Shown here: one piece after another, positions 24,600 through 34,256 of the stretch | Layout: each line of letters opens with the position of its first letter | Numbering within the stretch: position 1 is the first letter of the stretch | From: Guptibacillus hwajinpoensis | GTDB lineage: Bacteria > Bacillota > Bacilli > Bacillales > Guptibacillaceae | Assembly (NCBI RefSeq): GCF_020524165.1 | Contig: NZ_JAIVKU010000007.1 | Coordinates: 62,001 to 126,000, forward strand | DNA length: 64,000 nucleotides | Direction: 5' to 3' | Program-made: the position numbers and the translations under genes | The notes under the pieces: generated by a model | Told to the model about the DNA's origin: nothing | Database searches by the model: none | Seen by the model: the letters and a program-made list of their open reading frames with translations, nothing else

Positions 24600-27500
24600 C
24601 TATTCCTTATATCGGCTAAACTCTTCCTGCATAATATAGTAAGATTGTTTTAATCTTTCATGGTAATTTGGTTCTCTCCATTTGTCCCAAGTAAATTCAT
24701 GAAATTCGTCTAACTGTCCTTTTTTAGTAGATGGGCTTGTTTCATTAATGGAAGTGAGCGAGAGATTTGCATCTTCCACATCTCCTTCATATAACACAAC
24801 GCCAACCTTAAAATCGTCTACTTTCTTTGAAGCTTTCAAACCTTCTTTCCACATATCACCCATAATTTCTTTTTCACTAGGATCTTTCACATTGAATAGA
24901 GCCCATGGTAAACGTACTTCAATAGAATCTCCTTTCACAATAAAATCTGAAAGGGAATTGTAATCAGCGCTCTCTGGATTTCCATTCCCATAGGTAAGAA
25001 TGCCTGTTTCATAATCATCAAATGGAAACGTTTCGTTTGTGCTCGGAATCGTTAATTGCTTGTTCAATGCTAAACGGATCGGATGAAACACATCGTTATC
25101 CATTTTACTGGCATAGCTTTTTTCTTCAATTAAACCAAGATCTTTTGCATACTGGTAATAGAATGAATCATAGTAACTATGCACAGTAAGTCGTGAAGTT
25201 TCTTTTCCAGTAAGGTTAAGTATAAAATCAATTCCAGACGAAGACTTTAACTCTGGGTCTTTGGAAATAACCTTGCTTCCCTGCCCGTTAATCGTATCAA
25301 ACAGCAGCATCGTCTTATCCTGTTCCATTTGTTCCGCTGACATGTTTTGATAATCTAAACGAAAATAAATATATTTTTCATCGCTAGTCATAAAGAAACG
25401 TTGGAGATTCTGACCTTTATCAGTTGATTCAAATAAAGGTTCTTCACCTTCCCAATCCGTGACGTCTCCGTCCACTTTTATTTTCAGCTTTTCACCTGGA
25501 TCAAAACTCAATAATCCAAACTGCTGTTCATTTGTTTGATCATTTGACCAGAATGGACGCCGATCTGAGTTATCAACATCCATCGTATTCCACGTTCGTT
25601 TAAACCATTCATCTTGCCAGGAAAACACCATTCCACCGGCGTAATTTTCAGAAACAATGTTCTCAAACAATTGGGCATCTATTTGTCCCTGCTCCACTTC
25701 AGAATTCCCTCCCTGATTCATCCCATAGACATTACGATGAGTCATGCCTCTAGACGCTGGAATCCCAAATTCAGCCACAAGAACTGGCATCTCATGCACT
25801 TTTCTAAGTGCGTTAAGGTAGCCTGCATAGTTGTTTTTCTCCCCATTTTCATCAACATAATTCACGTATTCTTCTTCATAGTTTAGAAAATCTGGATAAT
25901 AGGGATATATATGATAGGAAGCAAACTGACCGGCATAGTAGTTATCCTTCAATTGTATGACGTTCGGATCAACAGAAACGAGGTCTTCTTCTTCAGATGG
26001 CTCTGCAGGATGCTCAAGTAAATCAGTGGTTACCCAGTTTGTAAAGCTCACCGGTCTTTGCCACTTATATTTCTCCATTTCATAATGAACCGTGTCATCC
26101 ATCATGTTTGCTACCCATATTTCAAAAGGACTGGCATCTTTCGTATCGAGAAAGCTACCTTTGTATTGCTCCATGTCACTATGTTTTTCATTTGTTACAA
26201 CAACTACTTCTGGATCCCACTCAATTCCAAGAACCCATCCGAGTACGTACGGTGACACGTCTGCCGTATACCTGCCACTTGCGTGCCCTGCCCTCTCTTT
26301 AATGGTTGCATTTCCATGAATGAGGTCAACTGTATCCTTCATTGCTTTGTTAAGTAGTTCCATATTTCCTTTCGCAAAAGCATCTTTTGTTTTAAGTAAA
26401 GGCTCTTCTTCTACCCATACACCATGAAACAAATAAAGTGGCTTATTCGCTTCTTGATTATGTTCTAATAAGGCTTCATAAAAAGAAGGTGGATGAATCG
26501 TATAGATCCGGACAGCATTTGCATTCATATCAGAAATTTGTTTGAACCAGCGTTTATATTCTGATTTTGTGATCGCTGCTTCTCCTGGAAAATAACCTGG
26601 TTTTGAGATTCCCATATTCACACCTTTAATAAGTAGATCTTCCCATTCTCCATCCTGAAACACCTGGATTTTATTATCACCGACTTTACCCGCCACCTGA
26701 ACACCTTGAATGGTTGGAGTGAGTATGTTACTCTCTACACTTTTCATTTCAGTCTTTTTAAGATTTTGTAGAACCGTTTCCATCATTGGCGTATACATCT
26801 TCCAGTAGAACGCTTCAAGCGTTTCGTTATCACCAGTCATCAATAATCGATTAATAGCTGGTAACCACTTATATTGGTAAAAACCCACATCCCCATCATG
26901 ATCTGCGTAATCCCCTGCAAAGTAATACGACTGATTATGTTTCATAACGGCTGGAAAAGATAGAGGAATGCCTGACTCTTCTAGTAAGTTTTCTGCTTCT
27001 TCACTAACATCTAATGTATAGTTTGCCAGGATCTCTTCCTTGTCTTCTGCTTCCACGATATCAAACCAGTAATGATAGGACATCGATTTCTTCACTAAAG
27101 AATCTTCAAACCACTTTTGCCCATGTTCATTGAATGAAAATTGAACCGTTTTATCTCCTATCTCGTTTTTCTCAAGCACAATGATTGAGTCATCATCCTT
27201 CACGAAAATAAGGCCCTGATCGGAAAAACCCCAATCCTTACCATACTGTTTTTCGTAGTTGCTCACTGCCCAACCCGGAACCTCGCCATCGATTGAAAGG
27301 TCATCAAAATATCGTCCAATCCAACCAGACCATTCAAGATTTAAAATCGAATAGAGACCCTGTCGCGCCTTCTCCTCAGTCGGGCTACCGAACGCATTGA
27401 ATTCAGCAATGAATGTTGATCCCTGCTGAACCGCTTCTGAAATAAGACTCACTTCTTCCTGCTTCATTCCACCATAAATAATTTCAGAGCGATCACCTTT

Positions 27501-27875
27501 GGACGCTTTCCCATACCACTCTTCTTCATATACACCATAGGAATCTGCTAGATAGATCAAGTCTTTCCCTACTAACGTGTCAGGAAAAGAGTCGATGCTA
27601 TATTTCTTGCCATCTTCTGGACGGAATCCTACATAGTCTTCCGAAGCTTCATAAGCCTTTTCATTAGACTTCATCCATTTTTTATAATTCAGAAGCCAGG
27701 TGAGCCCTTTATGTTCCCTATACGTCTCATCTGGAATGGTTTTATCTATGATCACAATTTCAGAGGTTGATTTATCTTCTGTTAACCAGAACAGGACAGG
27801 AGTCAGCAGAATGAGTACAAATCCTATTACACCAATTAGTAAACCAATAATCGTCTTACGCTTTATGTGACCCAC
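24600..27875 (-). CDS. Membrane-anchored glycosidase-like protein of exopolysaccharide cluster
   Basis: Large extracytoplasmic protein (1091 aa) anchored by one N-terminal helix (about 8-31). Residues about 60-390 hold a Rossmann-like module (LIYLADSYGVYEEEW, AVQQGSTFIAEFNAFG) of unknown family. Residues about 410-760 form a GH2/GH5-like TIM barrel: IKGVNMGISKPGYFPGE, NANAVRIYTIHPPSFY, a possible acid/base Glu in GWVLGIEWDPE, a possible nucleophile in PVLVAEFGIPASRG, and MVFSWQDEWFKRTW. The last 280 residues resemble a DOMON/CBM9-type beta-sandwich (DGDVTDWEGEEPLF). The GTG abuts the GT2 stop. It may trim or bind the polymer made by the neighbouring synthase. Family assignment is by motif only. 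Confidence 0.62.
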   Translation of the reverse strand: MGHIKRKTIIGLLIGVIGFVLILLTPVLFWLTEDKSTSEIVIIDKTIPDETYREHKGLTWLLNYKKWMKSNEKAYEASEDYVGFRPEDGKKYSIDSFPDTLVGKDLIYLADSYGVYEEEWYGKASKGDRSEIIYGGMKQEEVSLISEAVQQGSTFIAEFNAFGSPTEEKARQGLYSILNLEWSGWIGRYFDDLSIDGEVPGWAVSNYEKQYGKDWGFSDQGLIFVKDDDSIIVLEKNEIGDKTVQFSFNEHGQKWFEDSLVKKSMSYHYWFDIVEAEDKEEILANYTLDVSEEAENLLEESGIPLSFPAVMKHNQSYYFAGDYADHDGDVGFYQYKWLPAINRLLMTGDNETLEAFYWKMYTPMMETVLQNLKKTEMKSVESNILTPTIQGVQVAGKVGDNKIQVFQDGEWEDLLIKGVNMGISKPGYFPGEAAITKSEYKRWFKQISDMNANAVRIYTIHPPSFYEALLEHNQEANKPLYLFHGVWVEEEPLLKTKDAFAKGNMELLNKAMKDTVDLIHGNATIKERAGHASGRYTADVSPYVLGWVLGIEWDPEVVVVTNEKHSDMEQYKGSFLDTKDASPFEIWVANMMDDTVHYEMEKYKWQRPVSFTNWVTTDLLEHPAEPSEEEDLVSVDPNVIQLKDNYYAGQFASYHIYPYYPDFLNYEEEYVNYVDENGEKNNYAGYLNALRKVHEMPVLVAEFGIPASRGMTHRNVYGMNQGGNSEVEQGQIDAQLFENIVSENYAGGMVFSWQDEWFKRTWNTMDVDNSDRRPFWSNDQTNEQQFGLLSFDPGEKLKIKVDGDVTDWEGEEPLFESTDKGQNLQRFFMTSDEKYIYFRLDYQNMSAEQMEQDKTMLLFDTINGQGSKVISKDPELKSSSGIDFILNLTGKETSRLTVHSYYDSFYYQYAKDLGLIEEKSYASKMDNDVFHPIRLALNKQLTIPSTNETFPFDDYETGILTYGNGNPESADYNSLSDFIVKGDSIEVRLPWALFNVKDPSEKEIMGDMWKEGLKASKKVDDFKVGVVLYEGDVEDANLSLTSINETSPSTKKGQLDEFHEFTWDKWREPNYHERLKQSYYIMQEEFSRYKE

Positions 27876-29291
27876 TTATTTTGAGACCCCTTTTCTGCTC
27901 ATTTCTCCCCAGCTGTTGTTTCTACGAATAAGTTGAACAATTCCTTCTACTCTCCAAAAGACGGTGAGCGGTCTAAACCAAAACGCTTCAGAAAGCGAAT
28001 AGAAATAAAGACGTACTAGATCTTGTACTTTCGAATATCTTCTTAAGCTCCACTCTTCTAGTAGCACAGCACTCATTGACAGAAGTGATCCATAAATAAC
28101 CGCAAGTAGAAAAAGTAGAACGGCAAAAGAAGTGTAGATACCCCCGACAAACGGAGATAGCACCATAATGATATAGCCTAGTAATTCAATCACCGGACCT
28201 AGAAACTCAACAATTAAAAAGTATGGCATCGAAACGACACCGACAAGACCATACTTAGGGTTACATAGCATTTTCTTATTATGCCAGAGACTTTCGAAAA
28301 GACCCCTATGCCAACGACTTCGCTGTCTTCTTAAAATTTTCGAAGATTCAGGTGCTTCCGTCCAACAGACGGGATCAGGGACATACACGATTCTCTTACC
28401 TGACTTCTCTTCTTTAATTTGTTTGTGAAGGCGAACGACAAGGTCCATATCTTCTCCAACCGTATCTGTCCGATAACCGTTTACTTTAATGACACTTTCT
28501 CGATGAAATACGCCAAATGCGCCCGAAATAATTAACAGGAGATTATGTCTCGAAAGTCCAATTCTCCCCATAAGAAAAGCACGGAAATATTCGATCACTT
28601 GCATCACTACTAGAGGCCTTTTTGATAATTCAACCTTCATAACTTCCCCACGCTCAATCCTACAGCCATTTGCAATTCTCACACTTCCACCAACCGCAAC
28701 AATTTCTTCTTTTGAATCTATAATTGGTTTCATCACTTTCGCAAAAGCATCTCGCTCAATAATTGAATCACCATCTAATGAGCAAAAGTAAGGATAGTGA
28801 GCAACATTTATTCCGGCATTAAGAGCATCTGCTTTTCCTCCATTAACTTTATCAACGGCATATAAATTTTCATAAATTGTTGATTGATAGACCCTTATAA
28901 TTTCATTCGATTTAATTTGTTTTCGAATCACTTTCTCAACCTTAACCATTTCAAACGCCTGAATAACGGCTTCTAATGTTTGATCTTTTGATCCATCATT
29001 AATAACGACTACTTCATACTCAGGATAATTAATACTAAGAAGCGACCGTACACTCGGCACGATACCAGCCTCTTCGTTGTATGCCGGTACAAGAATAGAT
29101 ACAGGTCTTGTAAAAGAAGATTGAGACAATTCTTCATATGGCTCATGCTGATCAAGTTTGTATTCTTTTCTCAGTTGGACAGCAGAGATAAAAAAAAGAA
29201 TAAGATAAAAAAATATAATCCCAACCATATACACAGCTACAAAAATAGTGAAAATAAGAAGCATGGTAGAAAATACACTAGTGATAGACAC
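27876..29291 (-). CDS. Processive GT2 family glycosyltransferase
   Basis: Membrane glycosyltransferase of 471 aa in the cellulose/poly-GlcNAc synthase group. An N-terminal helix (about 10-37) precedes the GT-A domain with VINDGSKDQT, the metal-binding DGDS near 172, the catalytic Asp in VGEDMDLVVRLHKQ and the processivity motif RRQRSRWHRGL near 320. C-terminal helices at about 360-420 would form the polymer channel. GTG start with AGGAGG eight bases upstream; it overlaps the HEAT gene by 14 bp. It resembles B. subtilis YdaM in type and likely makes an exopolysaccharide. Confidence 0.87.
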   Translation of the reverse strand: MSITSVFSTMLLIFTIFVAVYMVGIIFFYLILFFISAVQLRKEYKLDQHEPYEELSQSSFTRPVSILVPAYNEEAGIVPSVRSLLSINYPEYEVVVINDGSKDQTLEAVIQAFEMVKVEKVIRKQIKSNEIIRVYQSTIYENLYAVDKVNGGKADALNAGINVAHYPYFCSLDGDSIIERDAFAKVMKPIIDSKEEIVAVGGSVRIANGCRIERGEVMKVELSKRPLVVMQVIEYFRAFLMGRIGLSRHNLLLIISGAFGVFHRESVIKVNGYRTDTVGEDMDLVVRLHKQIKEEKSGKRIVYVPDPVCWTEAPESSKILRRQRSRWHRGLFESLWHNKKMLCNPKYGLVGVVSMPYFLIVEFLGPVIELLGYIIMVLSPFVGGIYTSFAVLLFLLAVIYGSLLSMSAVLLEEWSLRRYSKVQDLVRLYFYSLSEAFWFRPLTVFWRVEGIVQLIRRNNSWGEMSRKGVSK

Positions 29292-30321
29292 GATTTGTTC
29301 CTCCTCTGACTAGCCATTCTTTAGCAGTGTCGCGTGCAAATGGATCAATATGAGTAGCCGCAACATCTTCTAACAACGTTCGACCGTTTTGCTGAGCTAG
29401 AAGTGATTCTGCTGCAGTGGTTCTAACCCACCAGCTTTCGTCAGTAAGAAGGCGTAACAAATCTTCGAGGAAACGATGATCTCTCAACGGTTTAAGTAAT
29501 TTAGCTGCCATCATTCTTTCTTGCCAGCTTTCTGCATGAAGAGACGGTTTAATCTGCATCACATCTGCCATATACCCAACTTTCACTAGAGCTTTAAGTG
29601 AACGAATTCGAAATTCTGTATCGTGCGACGTCACAAAAGATTCAATTGTTGGTAAGTATTTATACTCCCCCAGCTCACCCATTATTTCAATCAGAGCAAA
29701 TTGAATCCATGAAGGAAAATCACTTATGGAATGAATAAAGTGATCTAAGTGAGCATCATCTAAGCGACGAAACAAGTCCAGATAATAAAAATTCGGATAT
29801 TCCTTTTCTTCGATTAATAGAATGGCATAAAGACGATCATCCTGTAAGTTTGCTAGAATACGCAAAACCTGAATTACTTCCAATTCGCTCGTTCGTTTTA
29901 TATCTAATAAACTCACACATTCTTCAACTAGCGAAACCATACGTAATTTTTCAATTCGATGCAGGGTGTTCATACGTATACTCCATCGGTGGTGTTGCAG
30001 TCTTTTTTTATAGTGATGATGTAACGTCTTTTCCACTAATTCATCCATTTGGACAGATGAAGGACGTCCTTTTATTAGAGAATAATAACGCGTGATCACT
30101 TCTTCAAAGGCTTCCATCATAGGGTGATTATCTGGTAAACGTAACTCTTTTTCACCTTGAATAGTGAGGGTAATATGCTCAAGGTAATACTTTTTCCATT
30201 CACTCTTCTTCCTATCAAAACGGTTCGATCGTACCTTTTGGGCTATCAGGAAAAGAAAAAGAACGGTTAATACAAGAAATAGGATTAAAAACACCTGGAA
30301 AATAATAAAAATGGCACTCAT
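29278..30321 (-). CDS. Membrane-anchored HEAT-repeat protein
   Basis: Protein of 347 aa with one N-terminal transmembrane helix (about 4-28) and a cytosolic array of helical HEAT-like repeats from about residue 100 (examples ALIEIMGELGEYKYLPTIES, RIRSLKALVKVGYM, WWVRTTAAESLLAQQNG). HEAT solenoids are protein-docking scaffolds. Located between the GGDEF regulator and the glycosyltransferase, whose start it overlaps, it probably couples regulator to synthase at the membrane. No enzymatic motif seen. Confidence 0.78.
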   Translation of the reverse strand: MSAIFIIFQVFLILFLVLTVLFLFLIAQKVRSNRFDRKKSEWKKYYLEHITLTIQGEKELRLPDNHPMMEAFEEVITRYYSLIKGRPSSVQMDELVEKTLHHHYKKRLQHHRWSIRMNTLHRIEKLRMVSLVEECVSLLDIKRTSELEVIQVLRILANLQDDRLYAILLIEEKEYPNFYYLDLFRRLDDAHLDHFIHSISDFPSWIQFALIEIMGELGEYKYLPTIESFVTSHDTEFRIRSLKALVKVGYMADVMQIKPSLHAESWQERMMAAKLLKPLRDHRFLEDLLRLLTDESWWVRTTAAESLLAQQNGRTLLEDVAATHIDPFARDTAKEWLVRGGTNRVYH

Positions 30322-30346
30322 TCGTTCAATCGCCTCATTCTTTCTA

Positions 30347-31945
30347 TTAAAGCATCTTCTGGATTAATCTTTTGATTCTAGCTTCTAATTCCCCCATACT
30401 AAATGGCTTTGTAATATAATCATCGGCACCAAGTTCCAGAGCTTTAACAATATCTTTCTCTGCTTTCCGTCCTGTTAGCATCATCACTGTATACTTGCTT
30501 TGACTACTTTCATGACGTAACTTCCGTAATACCTCAATCCCATCCATTCTTGGCATAATGCCATCGAGTAAGACAAGGCAAGATGAACCTGATTTATGCC
30601 AGTCATCTTCAAAAAAGCTCTCGCCTTCACGATAGCTTTTCACTTCAATTTCATAGTTTTCTTCCGGCTGAAACTGTTGAAGCTGAGAGGTGAGTAACGT
30701 ACGTATAATTTCGTCATCATCTACGACAGCGATGCGTATCGTTTTAACGGGCTTTATGTCTGAAAGGTTGCTTTCATATATAACCATCTGATTTCGTCCA
30801 TTTGCCTTTGCGCGATAAAGGGCTTCATCGGCCTGGTTCAATAACTTTTTATTAGGAGAAGAACCGTCAATATCAACAATACCGCCCGAAAACGTTACGG
30901 AGAAAGTCTCTTCTTTAACACGAAACACTTTTGATCGAAATCCAGTTAGCAAACGTTGAAGAAATTGATTTGCTTGCAACGAGGTCGTATCAGGCAAGAT
31001 CAATACAAACTCTTCACCACCATATCGAATCAAGATATCCGTTCGTCTTTTTTCCTCCATAATGTATTGTGATAATTTTCTTAGCACCTGGTCACCAATT
31101 AAATGACCGAAGCGATCATTAATTAATTTAAAATGATCGATATCAAAAATAGCTAGCGTTGCTTTTTCTCCATTTCTGACAAGATCATAGCGCATATAAT
31201 TTAGCTGACTATCAAGATATTTACGATTATAAGCCCCGGTCAATTCATCGGTTAGAACAGAATGGACAATTGTTTTCCTTTTTGCGATTTTTCCATTTAC
31301 TCTTAATAGGTATTCTTCTACCGACACGTCCTGGTCAAGAAAATCATCTGCCCCAAAACGATACCCATTAATACGATTCCTGACAGAATGGACTGAATCC
31401 GTCATGATAAAAGGAGTGAATTGTAACTCTGCCTTTTCTCTGACTTCTTTCGCAATATCGGATTGATCCGCTTCAATTAGATGGTAATCGATGATGATGC
31501 AATCTGGATGCATATCGTATAACGCGGTTTGTGCCTTCTTAAGATCCATCGTTGCAAAAACGATATACCCTTCCATTTCCAACTGAGCCTTTCGCTCAAT
31601 TAAAACCATTGGATTGGGATTGATCAGCATGATCATCTTTTGAACGTTTGTCTCTTCTTCTTTTCCTTTGTTTTCAAGAGCCGCTTCAAGAACCTCTTCC
31701 ATTACGTTATCTAGAAGTTGAATGGTTTCTTCTTTTGTAATCATTCGTTCACTATCATGATTCATTTTGCCTAATAAAGCTTCCGCCTTTTCAGCCGATA
31801 CTTGGTAGCCTACTGTGCCAGCAGTACCTTTAAATGTATGTAAAAAATGATATAATTCCTTTTCCGTCATACGCTCATTCTTCGAAGTTATTTCGTCATA
31901 TTTTTCTTTCATATTTGAAACAAACTTCTTCTTATATTTCTCCAA
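30347..31945 (-). CDS. Hpt-REC-GGDEF-REC diguanylate cyclase/phosphorelay protein
   Basis: Cytosolic signalling protein of 532 aa. N-terminal Hpt domain with phospho-His in LHTFKGTAGTVGY (near 34). Then a degenerate receiver (about 108-225) that has LINPNP in place of the acidic pair but keeps an Asp in CIIIDYHL. A GGDEF domain (about 230-390) has an intact RYGGEEFVLILPDT, so cyclic-di-GMP synthesis is expected. The C-terminal receiver (about 405-530) is canonical (VVDDDE, LLDGIMPRMDG, TGRKAEK, ITKPFS). TTG start after AGGGGG. First gene of the exopolysaccharide-like operon; phosphorelay from the hybrid kinase would control its cyclase output. Confidence 0.88.
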   Translation of the reverse strand: MEKYKKKFVSNMKEKYDEITSKNERMTEKELYHFLHTFKGTAGTVGYQVSAEKAEALLGKMNHDSERMITKEETIQLLDNVMEEVLEAALENKGKEEETNVQKMIMLINPNPMVLIERKAQLEMEGYIVFATMDLKKAQTALYDMHPDCIIIDYHLIEADQSDIAKEVREKAELQFTPFIMTDSVHSVRNRINGYRFGADDFLDQDVSVEEYLLRVNGKIAKRKTIVHSVLTDELTGAYNRKYLDSQLNYMRYDLVRNGEKATLAIFDIDHFKLINDRFGHLIGDQVLRKLSQYIMEEKRRTDILIRYGGEEFVLILPDTTSLQANQFLQRLLTGFRSKVFRVKEETFSVTFSGGIVDIDGSSPNKKLLNQADEALYRAKANGRNQMVIYESNLSDIKPVKTIRIAVVDDDEIIRTLLTSQLQQFQPEENYEIEVKSYREGESFFEDDWHKSGSSCLVLLDGIMPRMDGIEVLRKLRHESSQSKYTVMMLTGRKAEKDIVKALELGADDYITKPFSMGELEARIKRLIQKML

Positions 31946-32164
31946 GGTAAAGCCCCCTACTTAAATTCAATCGTGAATTTTGTCGAACCATTAAATACTA
32001 TTATCATAATTTAGTTTAAGTTACCCTACAAGAAATATTGTGTTGAATTTCCATATTTTATTAAATTCGTTCAATAGCCCTCCTTCCTTCTTCCCCTCTT
32101 CATGCATGAAAATTTTTATGATGGAAAAAATAGGGGCGAATAAGAATGTAGAGGATGAATTGAA

Positions 32165-33697
32165 ATGAACAGTAAACGCACATGGCCAGAGACTCCTGAA
32201 CCTATCTGGCAAGATGATCATCACATTGACACACATCCTTCGCTCACTGAGTCCATCTCTACAGATGTCGTAATCGTTGGTGGGGGAATGACAGGTATAA
32301 CCACTGCCTACCTATTATCAAAAGCTGGCAAGAAGGTTGTTCTTCTTGAAGCAAATCGACTGTTAAACGGAACAACCGGTCATACAACAGCGAAAATCAC
32401 TACTCAGCATGACCTTATTTATGATGAGTTACTTAACCATTTCGGAGCCGAAAAAGCGAAACACTATTATGATGCAAACAACCAAGCGCTTCAGTTTATT
32501 CGTGAAACCATTGATGAGTTATCCATTCAGTGCTCTTTCACTGAAGAAGACGCATACCTCTACGCGACAACCGATCACTATGCCCGTAAACTAACGAATG
32601 AGATGAACGCTTACCACAAACTGGGTATCCATGGGGAATTTCAAAACGACCTTCCGATTGACCTTTCCATTAAGGGTGCCATTCTAATGAGTAATCAGGC
32701 TCATTTCAATCCGGTAGCTTACCTTTCCGCTCTTGTAAATAAGGTTAAAGAGCAACAGGGGCAAATATTCGAGCATACCGTTGCGATTGATGTGGAAAAA
32801 GGATTGAACCCTATTGTTGTGACCAAGAGCGGAGCAAAAATCTCGTGCCAAACAGTCATCGCTTGTACTCATTTTCCATTTTATGATGGTAATGCTCTCT
32901 ATTTCTCTAGGATGTATGCAGAAAGATCCTATGTGATTGCTGCTAAAACGAAACAATCATATCCTGGAGGAATGTACCTAAGCGCCGATATGCCAAAGCG
33001 TTCCCTTAGAAGCTATCAAAAGAATGGTGAAAGCCTCGTTTTGTTCGGTGGAGAAAGCCACAAGGCAGGTCAAGGACATCAAGTGACGAATCACTACCAG
33101 GCCTTGAAGTTTTTTGGTGAAGAAATATTTGGTTTATCTCAAGTAGTAAATAGATGGTCTGCACAAGATCTTTTTACGCTTGATAAACTCCCTTATATAG
33201 GAAGAGTCACAAAAAACGAACCAAATATTCTAATTGCAACCGGATTTCATAAATGGGGCATGACAAACGGAACAGCAGCAGCCTTACTATTTAGAGACTA
33301 TCTGCTAAATAAAGATACCCCCTACTATGACCTGTTTTCTCCCTCACGATTTCATGCAGACCCAAGTATTAAAACCTTTCTCATGCAAAACGCAAATGTG
33401 GCAAGCGAATTTATCAAAGGGAAATTATCGTTTACGAAGGAAATTTCGGATCTTGCAAAAAATGAAGCAGGTATCGTTCGAGTAAATGGGAGAAAAGCTG
33501 GAGCTTATAAAGATTCTAAAGGTGATCTTCATGTTGTGGATACCACCTGTACTCATTTATATTGCGAAGTAAATTGGAATGATGATGATCGAACATGGGA
33601 TTGCCCTTGTCATGGATCGCGTTTCAGTATTGATGGCGAGGTGCTTGAGGGTCCCGCTGATCAACCGCTTACCAATTTAAAAGACGATCTTGATTAA
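32165..33697 (+). CDS. yhfW: FAD-dependent oxidoreductase with C-terminal Rieske domain (YhfW)
   Basis: Cytosolic flavoprotein of 510 aa. A DAO-type FAD domain begins with VVIVGGGMTGITTAYLLSKAG (about 36-56) and VVLLEANRLLNGTTGHTTAK. The C-terminal Rieske [2Fe-2S] domain (about 425-505) ligates iron through CTH (near 461-463) and CPCH (near 479-482), in DTTCTHLYCEVNW and DCPCHGSRFSIDGEVLEGPA. Length and architecture match B. subtilis YhfW (509 aa), whose substrate is unknown. Terminator immediately downstream. Confidence 0.9.
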   Translation: MNSKRTWPETPEPIWQDDHHIDTHPSLTESISTDVVIVGGGMTGITTAYLLSKAGKKVVLLEANRLLNGTTGHTTAKITTQHDLIYDELLNHFGAEKAKHYYDANNQALQFIRETIDELSIQCSFTEEDAYLYATTDHYARKLTNEMNAYHKLGIHGEFQNDLPIDLSIKGAILMSNQAHFNPVAYLSALVNKVKEQQGQIFEHTVAIDVEKGLNPIVVTKSGAKISCQTVIACTHFPFYDGNALYFSRMYAERSYVIAAKTKQSYPGGMYLSADMPKRSLRSYQKNGESLVLFGGESHKAGQGHQVTNHYQALKFFGEEIFGLSQVVNRWSAQDLFTLDKLPYIGRVTKNEPNILIATGFHKWGMTNGTAAALLFRDYLLNKDTPYYDLFSPSRFHADPSIKTFLMQNANVASEFIKGKLSFTKEISDLAKNEAGIVRVNGRKAGAYKDSKGDLHVVDTTCTHLYCEVNWNDDDRTWDCPCHGSRFSIDGEVLEGPADQPLTNLKDDLD

Positions 33698-33718
33698 AAA
33701 AGCCTTAACGGCTTTTTT
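33696..33718 (+). terminator. Terminator of yhfW
   Basis: Stem AAAAAAGCC/GGCTTTTTT with loop TTAAC, overlapping the stop codon of yhfW. Confidence 0.85.
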
Positions 33719-33780
33719 ATTTTTTTAAGCTCCTTCTCTTTACAACAGGTGAGAATGTCTCTAGACTATACCTTATGCAA

Positions 33781-33800
33781 TTATTTACCCAGGTAAATAA
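33781..33800. promoter_or_regulatory. MarR-type operator
   Basis: Perfect palindrome TTATTTACC-CA-GGTAAATAA, 24 bp upstream of the MarR start. Size and position are those of an autoregulatory operator for the adjacent MarR repressor. Confidence 0.75.
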
Positions 33801-33824
33801 AATGAGTGTTTAGTGGAGGAAGAA

Positions 33825-34256
33825 ATGATTTCAAAGAGCGATATTTTTCATAACTTGCATCAACAAGTCCGTTTTATCACTAAAGAAGTGAACGAATTAC
33901 TGAAACAGTATCACCTCTATAGTTCTCAATGGACCATTTTATACTGCCTCGATCAATTTGGGCCAATGAAACAAACGGATATCTGGAAATACTTAAATGT
34001 TGAAGCTCCTACGACAACTCGCACTCTTGTCCGAATGGAAAAAAGTAACTGGATTACGCGAATAGAAGGTTCTGACAAGCGAGAGCGAATTGTTCAACTG
34101 ACCCCGGAAGCAGAGGAACGGCTACCCTTCATTAAAGAGTCTATTCAAAAACTAGAAGAGTCCCTCCTCTCGCAACTTTCTACTGAAGAACAGACTGAAT
34201 TTTATTATCTTTTAAAACGAATCGGTGTAAAGAAAGGAGAACGACCACATGTCTAG
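33825..34256 (+). CDS. MarR family transcriptional regulator
   Basis: Winged-helix repressor of 143 aa: helices with YSSQWTILYCLDQFGPMKQTDIWKYLNVEAPTT-type HTH (about 35-70), wing in RIEGSDKRERIVQLTPEAEE, and C-terminal dimerisation helices. ATG 33825 is chosen because GGAGGAAGAA directly precedes it; the in-frame GTG at 33813 is too close to the site. It overlaps the downstream MFS gene by 8 bp, and a perfect palindrome sits upstream, so it probably represses itself and the exporter until a ligand binds. Confidence 0.88.
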   Translation: MISKSDIFHNLHQQVRFITKEVNELLKQYHLYSSQWTILYCLDQFGPMKQTDIWKYLNVEAPTTTRTLVRMEKSNWITRIEGSDKRERIVQLTPEAEERLPFIKESIQKLEESLLSQLSTEEQTEFYYLLKRIGVKKGERPHV

